Made by a program: the position numbers and the translations under genes. From the NCBI GenBank assembly GCA_002341185.1, contig DDNP01000025.1:22342-86341 (forward strand): a stretch of DNA of 64,000 bases. The letters run 5' to 3'. Under the pieces are notes generated by a model, which made no database searches, was not told the origin of the DNA, and saw nothing but the letters and a program-made list of their open reading frames with translations. Source of the DNA: Candidatus Neomicrothrix sp. UBA2517. Lineage in GTDB: Bacteria > Actinomycetota > Acidimicrobiia > Acidimicrobiales > UBA8592. The first letter of the stretch is position 1. Every line of letters starts with the position of its first letter. Below are positions 17,480 through 26,388 of the stretch, piece by piece.

Positions 17480-18774
17480 CTGTCAACCTCCCCCATTATT
17501 GGGTCAACTGTTGAGATAACTGCGACTGCGTCAGCTACTAAGCAGTTTTGGAGCATATGCGGGAGTACTTGGAGGTTAGTGAATGATGGACCTCGAATAT
17601 GCATTCGATATGGTTTGGGTCCGCCATCAGAGACGATGTAACAGCCAAGTTCCCCGCGTGGAGACTCAACTGAAGCGTAGACTTCGCCTGAAGGGACTTT
17701 GAATCCTTCTGTAAATATTTTGAAATGGTGAATCAGTGCTTCCATTGATTCATCTATTCGTGCTCTAGGTGGAGGTGTTACTTTTTTATCTTGTATTTTG
17801 TAATCTCCTTGAGGCATCTTTTCTAGAATCTGCCTGACGATCCTTATTGATTCTCTGATCTCATTTAGTCGTATTGCGAATCTGTCAAAGCAGTCACCGT
17901 ATGTACCTACAAGAACATCAAACTCTAGTTGATCATATTGAAGATAGGGCATGTCTTTTCGAAGATCCCAGGCGTACCCAGTTGAACGCAATAATGGCCC
18001 AGTTATACCGAGTGCTAGACATTCAGCAGTATTGATGACTCCGACCCCTTGAAGTCTTTCGTGCCAGATAGGTTGTCCAGTTAAGAGTGTGTCAAACTCA
18101 TCAAGTCGGTCTGGTAATTTATCTATAACTTTTAGAACATCGTCACGCCATCCATGAGGTAAATCAGCTGCAACTCCTCCGGGTCGGATGTAGTTGTGAT
18201 TCATTCGGAGTCCGGTGATGATTTCAAATAAACGGAGTACTTCTTCCCTTTCACGCCAGCCATAAATCATTGCGCCAACGGCGCCCATATCCATTCCGTT
18301 GGTCGCTTGGAACAAAAGGTGAGAGCTGATGCGGTTTAATTCGCACATCAACATGCGGATCCAAGTTGCCCTTTCAGGAATTTCAATCTCAAGTAATGTT
18401 TCCGTTGCAAGCGAAAATGCTAGTTCGCTAAATAAGGGAGAAGAATAATCCATTCTTGTGACGTTTGTTGGTCCTTGAAGGTAGCTAAGCTGTTCGCCAG
18501 TTTTTTCCATTCCCGTGTGCAAATATCCGATAATGGGCTTACTCCGAAGAACTGATTCTCCTTCCATTTCTAGTGATAAACGAAGAACTCCATGTGTTGA
18601 AGGGTGTTGCGGACCCATATTGATGACCATTCTGCGGTCATCATCTGGGGTATATGCTTCGACTTCACTTTCGGCAAGTCGGAGAATTGCTGAGTCATCT
18701 CCGCGACGAAAGACTCTTTCTGCGGATTCGTTTTGTTGTTCATCCTGATCGTCTGTCATTAGTTGGTCTGCCAT
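17476..18774 (-). CDS. nuoD: NADH-quinone oxidoreductase subunit D
   Basis: 49-kDa-type subunit forming the quinone site. The 432-residue protein has MGPQHPSTHG near residue 53 with the quinone-site His, and TRMDY 49 residues later with the quinone-site Tyr, as in characterised complex I. The C-terminal end reads PIMGEVDR. An N-terminal extension of about 50 acidic residues precedes the core. It shares one base with nuoC. Compare the second NuoD, in which the Tyr is Trp. Confidence 0.94.
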   Translation of the reverse strand: MADQLMTDDQDEQQNESAERVFRRGDDSAILRLAESEVEAYTPDDDRRMVINMGPQHPSTHGVLRLSLEMEGESVLRSKPIIGYLHTGMEKTGEQLSYLQGPTNVTRMDYSSPLFSELAFSLATETLLEIEIPERATWIRMLMCELNRISSHLLFQATNGMDMGAVGAMIYGWREREEVLRLFEIITGLRMNHNYIRPGGVAADLPHGWRDDVLKVIDKLPDRLDEFDTLLTGQPIWHERLQGVGVINTAECLALGITGPLLRSTGYAWDLRKDMPYLQYDQLEFDVLVGTYGDCFDRFAIRLNEIRESIRIVRQILEKMPQGDYKIQDKKVTPPPRARIDESMEALIHHFKIFTEGFKVPSGEVYASVESPRGELGCYIVSDGGPKPYRMHIRGPSFTNLQVLPHMLQNCLVADAVAVISTVDPIMGEVDR

Positions 18775-19280
18775 CAGGAACCTGGTGCTTCTTTGAACTG
18801 GACTGGAATTTTCCCAACATCATAGTCTTTCCGAAGAGGGTGCCCTTCCCAATTCTCCGGCATTAATATTCTTGTCATATCTGGGTGTCCATCAAAATCT
18901 ATCCCGAAGAGGTCATGTACTTCTCGTTCAAGTGCTTCTGTTCCTGGGTAAATATCAAACAGGGTCGGAACGGTGAGGTCGTTTTCAGGAACCTGGATTC
19001 TAAGTCGTATTCTTTCTCGTTTTTGATGTGAAAGTAGACTTACGACTAGTTCAAATCTCTCGGGTTTTATCTCTTCTGGTAAATCTCTTTTAGGATTTTC
19101 GAGATAATCAACTGCTGTGACATCAATGCAGACAGTGAATCCATCGGAATATAACTGCTGTATTTTGTTTAAAAGATTATTTCGACCGGTATGTAATACA
19201 GTCTGTCCGCGCGAACTAGTTTCATAAACTTCCGTTTCATTGTTTTGTTCGGTTTCTTCATTTACGGCTTCGTCAGACAT
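18774..19280 (-). CDS. nuoC: NADH-quinone oxidoreductase subunit C
   Basis: 30-kDa-type subunit of complex I. The 168-residue protein has the signature EREVHDLFGIDFDGHPDMTRI followed by LMPENWEGHPLRKDY. The N-terminus is short, acidic and unrelated to the tagged N-terminus of the second NuoC at 3037-3795. It starts 8 bases after the nuoB stop. Confidence 0.94.
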   Translation of the reverse strand: MSDEAVNEETEQNNETEVYETSSRGQTVLHTGRNNLLNKIQQLYSDGFTVCIDVTAVDYLENPKRDLPEEIKPERFELVVSLLSHQKRERIRLRIQVPENDLTVPTLFDIYPGTEALEREVHDLFGIDFDGHPDMTRILMPENWEGHPLRKDYDVGKIPVQFKEAPGS

Positions 19281-19288
19281 GTATTTCT

Positions 19289-19888
19289 CTATCTACCTAT
19301 AACTACTTTGGTTGCAGTCTGTCCATCTCGCTGTTCTACGATGATCCCAGCTCCACCATTAAGTTCATTTCTCCTCCGAGCGATTTCACCAGTTTCAACT
19401 TTTTGATGTAACTGGAGGATTGCATGCATTAAAGTTTCAGGCCCTGGAGGGCAGCCGGGTGCGTAGACATCAACGGGAACAATTTGGTCAACGCCTTGTA
19501 CAAGTGCATAGTTGTTGAACATCCCGCCTGAACTTGCACAAACACCCATTGAAATAACCCATTTAGGTTCCATCATTTGGTCGTATACCTGTCGAAGTAT
19601 TGGAGCCATTTTTTGAGAGACTCTACCGGCAACTATCATTAGATCTGCTTGGCGTGGTGATGCACGAAATACTTCCATTCCCCAGCGACCTAAATCATAG
19701 TGAGCAGAACCTGTTGCCATCATTTCAAGTGCGCAACATGCGAGTCCAAAAGTTGCAGGCCACATGCTTCTAGCTCTGGACCATTTGACTAGATCTTCAA
19801 TTTTTCCAGTAAGAAAATTATGATCCATTCCTGCGAGTCCATCCTCGCCAATATTTTTTGAGTCACCAAGTAAGGGTAATTTAGCCAT
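19289..19888 (-). CDS. nuoB: NADH-quinone oxidoreductase subunit B
   Basis: Carries cluster N2. The 199-residue protein has the adjacent cysteines in FGLACCALEM, then GVCASSGG and APGCPPGPE, completing the ligand set. A C-terminal extension of about 35 residues goes beyond the family core, typical for actinobacterial NuoB. Its ATG shares one base with the end of nuoA. Confidence 0.95.
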   Translation of the reverse strand: MAKLPLLGDSKNIGEDGLAGMDHNFLTGKIEDLVKWSRARSMWPATFGLACCALEMMATGSAHYDLGRWGMEVFRASPRQADLMIVAGRVSQKMAPILRQVYDQMMEPKWVISMGVCASSGGMFNNYALVQGVDQIVPVDVYAPGCPPGPETLMHAILQLHQKVETGEIARRRNELNGGAGIIVEQRDGQTATKVVIGR

Positions 19889-20355
19889 TATGCAGCCTCT
19901 TCTCCGGATTCAATTCGGCCTTCAAGACCGACACGACGAATTGTGGTGTTTGTTGTCCTGTTCGGATCAACAACGGATTTTCGCATTACTTGTTTAACAG
20001 GACCCCATTCAAGTGCACCGTTGGCAATTATGTAGAGGAAAGATTCAAAGACGGCAAATGAGAAGATGAGCATTGCTACTAAGCCGAAAAGTCCAATTTC
20101 TCTGAATGTGACAGCCCATGGGTACATAAAGATGATTTCGACATCAAAAACTATGAAAATCATTCCGACAAGGAAAAACCTAACTGGGAAACGCTCAGGG
20201 GGGTCTTGTGTGGAGCTAATTCCGCATTCGTAGGGATCTTGTTTCGCTGCAGTCGGGTTTCTTGGAGCGAGTAGGCGTGAGGCGATCAGACTGACGCCTG
20301 CGAAAATGATACCTAAAATAAGCATCGCGAGGATAGGTAGATACTGGCCTAGCAA
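19888..20355 (-). CDS. nuoA: NADH-quinone oxidoreductase subunit A
   Basis: First gene of the complete complex I set. The 155-residue protein has three predicted helices and the NuoA motifs DPYECGISSTQDPPERFPVRF and FIVFDVEIIFMYPWAV. The start is TTG, supported by a very strong AGGAGGGG Shine-Dalgarno 7 bases upstream. A polar C-terminal tail of about 40 residues extends past the last helix. It follows the unknown membrane-protein gene at 20374 by 18 bases, so it is probably cotranscribed with the cytochrome bc genes. Confidence 0.94.
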   Translation of the reverse strand: MLGQYLPILAMLILGIIFAGVSLIASRLLAPRNPTAAKQDPYECGISSTQDPPERFPVRFFLVGMIFIVFDVEIIFMYPWAVTFREIGLFGLVAMLIFSFAVFESFLYIIANGALEWGPVKQVMRKSVVDPNRTTNTTIRRVGLEGRIESGEEAA

Positions 20356-20373
20356 CTTAATTCCCCTCCTACC

Positions 20374-21585
20374 CTATTGGGCTGTTGATGTTTCCCATTC
20401 TTCGGTTCGTCTGCGAAGTTCACGCTCCCGTTGATTGAGCATGTAACACAATCCTATGAACGCTAGGGCAGATCCAATTGTTGTTATCGCTGCAGGTAGT
20501 CTTAGGCTCCCAAGGTTACGTTCCATTACAACTGAGATGGTTTGACCGTTTGAGTCAATTTCAGGAAATGGTGGTGCCTGTCCAGCTATTTCTTCTTTAT
20601 CTAATGTTGGTGAGACTGTTACGACAACTGTGTTTGTGGGATGCCAGAAAATAACAGTATTTCTTATTTCGTTCCAAACTCGATCAACTACTCCATCGCT
20701 ACTTCGTTTTGGCTTACCGCCTTTTTGGTAGGTATCTAGTACGAAGAAATCACCACTGTTTCCATTTACAAATGGACTTGCTGGATCACTGATTAGAAAT
20801 GCGTCAGCTGAGGCAATTGCTTCTCCTGCACCGCTGGTAGATTGTAGATTCCACCCGTTAGTTGCTATTAGGCCATCAGATCGGGCTTCTTCTATGATTG
20901 TTCCGCTGAGTGCTGCTAATCCACTTAACGTGAGTTGTTGAAGTTTACGTCGTTGATCGTCAATACTTATGTCAATTCTTTCTTGTAGTGCTTCTTCGTT
21001 GAGGACTCGTGAATCTTCAATTCCACTTTGTTCAGCGTCTGAAATGAGTTGATCATTTGCAGCTCTTATGGTGTCTCCAATTGTTTCCGAATCTACTGCT
21101 AATTTTTCTCCTAGGGACTCTGTGCAATATGGTTTCGGTGCGTCATATTGGAGCAATAAGTCAACATTTTCTTCAACGTATCGAGCTCTTTGAACTTGAA
21201 CTGTGGATTCAAGAAGGCCTGGGCAGTATTGGTCGACGATCTGGATAGCTGGAGTAACTATTATCTGGTTAGAGCCAAGTTGCTGAACATCACTTTCTGA
21301 TTGGCTTAAGTCACCGTAAATTATTTCTTTAGGTTCCCATGTTGGGCTATCGCCAGTGAGCCCGATTCCATATATCCACCAGACAATTCCCATGACCAGC
21401 ATCCATCCAAAGAATCCGGCTAAAGCTATTAGTGTTCCTAATCTATTGCCAAGGTTTGTATTGAGAATTAACCAAACAGACCCGAATAATACGAGTGAAC
21501 CAACTAAGACGGTTAAAGCTCCACGGATTTCGGGCTCCCATCCAATACCAGCGAGTATGTGTAGGAATTGAAACTTATCGATCAT
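20374..21585 (-). CDS. Unknown membrane protein between cytochrome bc and nuo genes
   Basis: I do not recognise this family. The 403-residue protein has two or three predicted helices near the N-terminus (about residues 22-80), a central region of about 260 residues with no hydrophobic segment, predicted to be on one side of the membrane, and one helix near residue 365 followed by a charged tail (NQRERELRRR). It overlaps the two-heme cytochrome c gene by 4 bases and is followed by nuoA after 18 bases. This position suggests a structural or assembly role in the quinol oxidase or its contact with complex I, but that is inference. Confidence 0.75.
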   Translation of the reverse strand: MIDKFQFLHILAGIGWEPEIRGALTVLVGSLVLFGSVWLILNTNLGNRLGTLIALAGFFGWMLVMGIVWWIYGIGLTGDSPTWEPKEIIYGDLSQSESDVQQLGSNQIIVTPAIQIVDQYCPGLLESTVQVQRARYVEENVDLLLQYDAPKPYCTESLGEKLAVDSETIGDTIRAANDQLISDAEQSGIEDSRVLNEEALQERIDISIDDQRRKLQQLTLSGLAALSGTIIEEARSDGLIATNGWNLQSTSGAGEAIASADAFLISDPASPFVNGNSGDFFVLDTYQKGGKPKRSSDGVVDRVWNEIRNTVIFWHPTNTVVVTVSPTLDKEEIAGQAPPFPEIDSNGQTISVVMERNLGSLRLPAAITTIGSALAFIGLCYMLNQRERELRRRTEEWETSTAQ

Positions 21586-22844
21586 TCAAGTCCTCTCTCG
21601 TATTCAACTATTGCGGCTATTTGCTCAAGGGAAAGCAATGCTCCCTCAAGTTCTGTAGCATTTGGTCCGAAACCAGGCATTTGTCCTGAGGGTTCGCAAA
21701 CTCCATTGAGTCCATATTGTAAATTTGGTTCGCATCCGACTGAAATGAAAGTGGTTTGATCTTGTGCTGAAGCGAATTGAGTTGTCACGCCGATTAGTGA
21801 AGGACCAAATCCTCCGCCGCCAGGAACTTCCGGATTAACCAAACCCTGCAAACTAGGATTAGCTGCCAGCACATCGTTAGCGTTCCAAGATGATCCAGCA
21901 GTATGGCATCTTGCACATGCATAAGCTCCAGCTCCAGCCGTGTTATTGAACAGATATTCACCATATTTGGCGGTGTTATTTTGTGCTAAGTCATCGATAT
22001 GTTGATCAAGAAGAGCCAGGACTGCGTTATCGGCATTTTCAATCTCTTCTATTTCTGATTCAGAATTTGCTTTAATTGTTCTCTGATTATCAAGAGCGTC
22101 ACCTAGACCGCTGACAAGTTGATTATAAGCTATTTTGAGCTCCTCATCAGTTGGGTTAGTAATTGATTCTCTAACGTCTGCTAGGACACTTTCTCTGACC
22201 CCTTCCTTTACTTCTGCAGCCATTTGTTCCGGAGTTAGCTGTATAGCTCCGAGATATGCAACTAGTTCTTCAATCTGTTGAGATGTCAATGGACCACCAC
22301 CTGGAGCGCCCCAAGCGGGCATGGGTGATTGTGGGCGTCCATAGTTAAGGATGTGTGTGACTTCTATTTCTGTAAAACGGTACAAGATCGCGTTAAGCGA
22401 TGGGGCAGTCCAGTTAACACCTGAGACATAGCGTCCTTGCTCATCTAGGATAGTGAAAGCAGCTTGGCCTCCTACCCCAGCAGCGCCGTGGCATTGAGCA
22501 CATAGCTCCTCGTAGGCCTCGCCACCTCTACTTGCAAATTGGTTATCTGTAAGATTTTCATAGCCTTCTTGGCGTCCTGGTTCTCCAAGCCAGTAGAGAG
22601 GTAGGCAAAGGGCAATGATAATGAGGACAGCTACTCCAGCAGATAGAGCAATATCTAATCGCTTTGTTTCTAGCGTTGCGTCATCATAATAAGGCTTTCG
22701 GTTAGGAGCTAGTTCTACTTCCGCTCCAATTTCTTTTCGACCTGCTCGAATGTTGAACAGTACGTAAACAGCAAAGCCAACAGCCACAATAACTGCTAGA
22801 ACAAGCCCTATCGTCCTTGGTGTAGATGCTGCGTAAAGTGTCAT
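21582..22844 (-). CDS. Membrane-anchored dihaem cytochrome c of the bc complex
   Basis: Electron-transfer subunit that probably takes the role of cytochrome c1 or QcrC. The 420-residue protein has an N-terminal transmembrane helix (about residues 11-31), a second one near residue 68, and two cytochrome c domains. Domain 1 has the heme motif CAQCH with a likely Met ligand in SPMPAW; domain 2 has CARCH with a likely Met ligand in GQMPGF. The two domains are separated by a helical polar linker. It lies directly downstream of the Rieske gene in the b6f-like operon. Confidence 0.88.
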   Translation of the reverse strand: MTLYAASTPRTIGLVLAVIVAVGFAVYVLFNIRAGRKEIGAEVELAPNRKPYYDDATLETKRLDIALSAGVAVLIIIALCLPLYWLGEPGRQEGYENLTDNQFASRGGEAYEELCAQCHGAAGVGGQAAFTILDEQGRYVSGVNWTAPSLNAILYRFTEIEVTHILNYGRPQSPMPAWGAPGGGPLTSQQIEELVAYLGAIQLTPEQMAAEVKEGVRESVLADVRESITNPTDEELKIAYNQLVSGLGDALDNQRTIKANSESEIEEIENADNAVLALLDQHIDDLAQNNTAKYGEYLFNNTAGAGAYACARCHTAGSSWNANDVLAANPSLQGLVNPEVPGGGGFGPSLIGVTTQFASAQDQTTFISVGCEPNLQYGLNGVCEPSGQMPGFGPNATELEGALLSLEQIAAIVEYERGLE

Positions 22845-22872
22845 TTTGCTTTATTTCTTTTCTATTCGTCCG

Positions 22873-23736
22873 TTAGTGATCCGATTGCCCTATGCAATTG
22901 GGTCCTTCAGCTTCTTGACTCGTCGTATTAGTGCCTATTGGAGGACCTTGGATAATCGTTCCCGTATCCACGATGAAGACTCCATCTTTAACTTCCATAG
23001 CGAATCTATCCATACCTCGTGGGGCAGGTCCTCCTCTTTTTTCTCCGACTCTGTTGTATTGGGAGCCATGACAAGGACACTCGAACCACTGTGATGTTAC
23101 ACATTCTGGAACTCTGCATCCGAGATGTGGGCATTTCTGATAAAGGGCTACAAGCCCTGATCGCATTCCACCTAATTCAGGTCCGGAATAAGTAGCTTCT
23201 GCTTTTTTTATTGATCCAGCTGGATACTTGGTAACCCACATTCTTCCTTCTGGCACATAAAGGAAACCGTTGGCACCATCTATTCTTGCCTCTAAATCTG
23301 TGACGTTTCCTACTTTAATTTTAGAACCGAAACCTCCACTACCACCGCCACCCCATAGGAAGGCGAGTACAGCTGCTCCGAAACTACTTATTGACAGACC
23401 CATTAAACCAACAATGCTTCTGTTTAAGAATTGTCGCCGGGCTACACCAACTGCTTCTTCATCAGGTGCAGTCCAAGGAACTGGTGCAGCAGTTTCTTGA
23501 ATTTCTAATTCAGTTCCCCCGGCACGTTCTAGAACAGCTGCTTTTTCGATATCCCTTCCAGTCACAGTCGCTGGTTCACTGTTAAGTGAAGTTTCCTGAG
23601 CTTCGCTGTCGCGCTGCCGTGTTTCTCGGCTCAGTTGGCCCTCAACTTTCATTGCCTCGTTACGTCTAGAAGCCGCAAGAAGTAGAAGAGACCCGAGTAT
23701 GACAACTGCAGGAATAGCGAAGAAAAGTACGGTCAT
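22873..23736 (-). CDS. qcrA: Rieske iron-sulfur protein of the bc complex
   Basis: Carries the high-potential 2Fe-2S cluster that oxidises quinol. Ligand boxes CPHLGCRVPEC and ECPCHGSQYN lie near residues 200-225, with both Cys/His pairs and the disulfide cysteines. The 287-residue protein has an N-terminal helix, then a Tat-like RRQFLNRS segment before a second helix (about residue 105), so the cluster domain lies outside the membrane. It sits between the cytochrome b and cytochrome c genes. Confidence 0.93.
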   Translation of the reverse strand: MTVLFFAIPAVVILGSLLLLAASRRNEAMKVEGQLSRETRQRDSEAQETSLNSEPATVTGRDIEKAAVLERAGGTELEIQETAAPVPWTAPDEEAVGVARRQFLNRSIVGLMGLSISSFGAAVLAFLWGGGGSGGFGSKIKVGNVTDLEARIDGANGFLYVPEGRMWVTKYPAGSIKKAEATYSGPELGGMRSGLVALYQKCPHLGCRVPECVTSQWFECPCHGSQYNRVGEKRGGPAPRGMDRFAMEVKDGVFIVDTGTIIQGPPIGTNTTSQEAEGPNCIGQSDH

Positions 23737-23800
23737 TACATACCCCTTGTGAAAGAGCAGGCCATTTTTATAAATTCGTTAGAAGCGTTCGTCTGGTGAA

Positions 23801-24529
23801 TCATAGTTCAAAGAAAAGCCCATCTGCCCAGGGAAATATAAAGTTAAATCCTGGCCCTCTAAAGAATGAACCGATCATTACAAGAACTGCCCAGAACATT
23901 AGGTGTACTGTCATCAGCGAAATTGCGAATTTCCTATCCTCTGGCTTATTTGATGGGTTTTTATCAATATAAGGAGCAAGAAGAAGTAGAAAGAGCGCTA
24001 ACCCGGGAATTGTTACACCCGCAACCATTGGGTGGAACATAGTCAAAAGCTCCTGAAGCCCTAAGAAGTACCAAGGTGCCTTTGATGGGTTAGGAGTTTG
24101 ATTAAAGTTAGCCAATTCTAGTAGTGGAGCGTTAACAAATATTGAGAACACAACACAGAATGCGGTAACTGCTAGCGCCGCAACAAATTCAACTATCAAA
24201 AGATGAGGCCAAACGTGAACCTTATCCACTGGCTTTAATTTAACGTCTTGGATTGAGCCCGATTTAACAACAGCTAGAAGCCTTTGTGTATGCCCAGCAG
24301 GACCAGTCGCCGAAGGTGGCGGTGGTTGTGGAGCGGTAATCTCTTCCGAAGTATCTTTTGTCGCAACTGCAGATGGACGGCTACCAGCTGCAGCGGTTCT
24401 TTCGAGCAGTTCTTCTGGTATTTTAGTTTCTGAAGCAGAAGCCTCAGCGGGCGATGAATCGCCCCCAGATTCAGCTCTTGCTTTAGCTTCTTGAGCTCTT
24501 TTTAATAGGTGTTCAGGGATTTCAGCCAT
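23801..24529 (-). CDS. Cytochrome b C-terminal (subunit IV-like) protein with tagged N-terminus
   Basis: C-terminal half of a split cytochrome b, equivalent to subunit IV of b6f. The 242-residue protein has a soluble N-terminal extension of about 95 residues, then three helices. The quinol-site segment reads PSKAPWYFLGLQELL, a pattern of split bacterial cytochromes b in place of PEWY. The extension starts MAEIPEHLLKRAQEAK, identical over 13 residues to the start of the second NuoC, and has a second looser copy, KIPEELLERT, at about residues 36-45. The next gene upstream is cytochrome b6-like, 18 bases away. Confidence 0.9.
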   Translation of the reverse strand: MAEIPEHLLKRAQEAKARAESGGDSSPAEASASETKIPEELLERTAAAGSRPSAVATKDTSEEITAPQPPPPSATGPAGHTQRLLAVVKSGSIQDVKLKPVDKVHVWPHLLIVEFVAALAVTAFCVVFSIFVNAPLLELANFNQTPNPSKAPWYFLGLQELLTMFHPMVAGVTIPGLALFLLLLAPYIDKNPSNKPEDRKFAISLMTVHLMFWAVLVMIGSFFRGPGFNFIFPWADGLFFEL

Positions 24530-24547
24530 AATTATTCCTCTCTTGAT

Positions 24548-25312
24548 CTATAACGGACCTGAGATACCTCCATCTTTTCTTACTCGCCAAAAATGTATTG
24601 CCATAAAGATCACAGCGACAAAGGGGAGCATAAGCACATGCAAGACGTACCACCTCAGGAGCGTGTCTGTGCCTATTTCAGCCCCTCCAAGAAGAACGAA
24701 TCTCACTTGGTCTCCAAAAACAGGGGTGTACCCCATCATGTTTGTCCCTACCGTTACCGCCCAGAGTGCCAACTGATCCCATGGAAGTAGGTAACCCGTA
24801 AATGAAAGCAAAAGAGTGAGCGTTAAAAGGATCACTCCGATGACCCAATTGAATTCTCGGGGAGCTTTGTAAGCCCCATGATAAAAGACTCTTGCCATAT
24901 GCAAGAAAACAGCTAGGACCATTAGGTGGGCGGCCCATCTATGCATATTCCTGACAAGTAAGCCGAAAGTTACTGAGGTCTGTAATGTATAAATATCATC
25001 CCAAGCTTGTGCAGCTGTAGGCCGATAGAAAAACATCAAGAAAATGCCAGTAACTGTGAGCAGAATGAATAAGAAGAAACTGAGTCCGCCTAAGCAAAGC
25101 GTGTAGCTAACCTTTACAGCATGACGTTTCACTTTCACCGGGTGTAAGTGGTATATGAGACTGTTCATAACAACATATGACCTATTACGGGGGCTATCCG
25201 AATAACCTTTTCGGAAAATAGACCCAGGACGGAAAATTGAATTCCAAGCCTGAGATGATTTTGTTTTTTCAGAGATATCAGCAAATTTTTCGCCGAGTGA
25301 CTGTTTTGCCAC
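24548..25312 (-). CDS. Cytochrome b6-like N-terminal half of split cytochrome b
   Basis: Binds the two b hemes of the quinol oxidase. The 254-residue protein has four main helices and ends in RKDGGISGPL, close to the end of plant and cyanobacterial b6. The four heme histidines are His124, His138, His225 and His240; the spacings of 14 and 15 are those of b6f, not bc1. Cys73 in TLCLGG lies 51 residues before the first His, the same distance as the b6 cysteine that covalently holds heme cn, so that heme is likely present. It lies between the ferredoxin and subunit IV-like genes. Confidence 0.92.
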   Translation of the reverse strand: MAKQSLGEKFADISEKTKSSQAWNSIFRPGSIFRKGYSDSPRNRSYVVMNSLIYHLHPVKVKRHAVKVSYTLCLGGLSFFLFILLTVTGIFLMFFYRPTAAQAWDDIYTLQTSVTFGLLVRNMHRWAAHLMVLAVFLHMARVFYHGAYKAPREFNWVIGVILLTLTLLLSFTGYLLPWDQLALWAVTVGTNMMGYTPVFGDQVRFVLLGGAEIGTDTLLRWYVLHVLMLPFVAVIFMAIHFWRVRKDGGISGPL

Positions 25313-25374
25313 GTTACTTCCCTACCTTCATATCTTGGTTTTTATAGTTGACTTTTCTACTTACCATTATTGCC

Positions 25375-25791
25375 TTAACCCAATCTCATCCCATAGCCGT
25401 ACCCATGACTAGGCATTCTTTGGTGTGTATCGCCGTCAGCAGGTGGATCCTCAATCTTTCCTAGAATAATTACTCCAGTTGGACAACGGTCGACACATAA
25501 AGCACATCTAGTACAAACGTCATCATCAATTGTAAAGATAACGTTATCAGAGGGGTCATCTCCGGGTTGCTCTGTTCCTATAGCTTCATCGATAGCACCG
25601 GTTTGAACCATGTGAATGCATTTCCATGGGCAGATGTCAACACATCCTTCGCACATAATGCATTCTGACTGATCTATATGAATAAATTGTTTTGGCTTTA
25701 CAGCTTTTGATAACCAGTCGCGATCAACTTCCTGTAGAACATAGTCGTCACGGAATTCCGGTAGTGGGGGGTTAGCATCAAGGACACCCAT
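25375..25791 (-). CDS. Two-cluster ferredoxin in the bc operon
   Basis: A 138-residue soluble protein with two 4Fe-4S motifs, CIMCEGCVDICPWKC (near residue 44) and CTRCALCVDRCPTG (near residue 91). No membrane segment is seen. It follows the four-helix membrane protein with no gap and precedes cytochrome b6 by 62 bases. Its position suggests that it exchanges electrons with the b6f-like complex or with the neighbouring complex I that lacks an NADH module. It might also be a membrane-complex subunit together with the preceding gene. The exact role is not known to me. Confidence 0.85.
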   Translation of the reverse strand: MGVLDANPPLPEFRDDYVLQEVDRDWLSKAVKPKQFIHIDQSECIMCEGCVDICPWKCIHMVQTGAIDEAIGTEQPGDDPSDNVIFTIDDDVCTRCALCVDRCPTGVIILGKIEDPPADGDTHQRMPSHGYGYGMRLG

Positions 25792-26388
25792 TTATGAGGC
25801 CCCTTCTCTGAGTAACGGGCGACCATAAGTAGATTCTTCAATTTCTGGTGGCGCTATTTTTCCTCTATTCTGCCAAACAGACCATAGGGCAACATTTGCC
25901 ACAAGGCCGAGGCCATAAATAACTATGGTTATCAGATGCCCAACAACGAGATAGTTGATTTTGAATGGTAAAGCCCATTGAATTATGCCTTCACCGTTCG
26001 TAAAACCAAGACCGGTGGGTCCAATAAGATCCTTATCAGCACGCCAAGATAAGCCAGCTTCGGTGAAAGTCAGCCACTGGTGAGGCACTACCCCATATAT
26101 CCAGAAGAGATAAAGGAATACGTAAACAGCCCAAACATTTGCTTCACCCCACGTTGCTTCATTTTCAACTGGTCTACGTTTCGAATATTCTAGTATTCCT
26201 GCGGTCATTAAAACCGCAATGATCCAGCTAAGAACAAAAGCCGTATTCAGAAAGGGGAACTGTCGTCCGTTCGCATCTCGGGTTAACCCAACCCAAAGAG
26301 CGACAATGCCAAAAATAGCTACGGTTGATGTGATCATCGCTCCATAGAATTTTGTTACTACTACATCAACAGGCCGTTTTTGAGCCAC
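25792..26388 (-). CDS. Four-helix membrane protein at the head of the bc operon
   Basis: I do not recognise the family. The 198-residue protein has about four predicted helices (near residues 16-34, 47-65, 85-103 and 145-170). It has membrane-proximal histidines in VPHQWL and VVGHLI that could ligate a b-type heme. The start is GTG, with a GAGGGGAAG Shine-Dalgarno. It is the first gene of the long respiratory run and abuts the ferredoxin gene, so the pair may form a small electron-transfer module on the quinol oxidase. This is inference. Confidence 0.75.
   Translation of the reverse strand: MAQKRPVDVVVTKFYGAMITSTVAIFGIVALWVGLTRDANGRQFPFLNTAFVLSWIIAVLMTAGILEYSKRRPVENEATWGEANVWAVYVFLYLFWIYGVVPHQWLTFTEAGLSWRADKDLIGPTGLGFTNGEGIIQWALPFKINYLVVGHLITIVIYGLGLVANVALWSVWQNRGKIAPPEIEESTYGRPLLREGAS

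Noticed and set aside
1..20355. Two nuo sets as a recent tandem duplication.
   Set aside because: Paired subunits differ throughout in sequence, length and gene content, so they are long-diverged paralogous sets.
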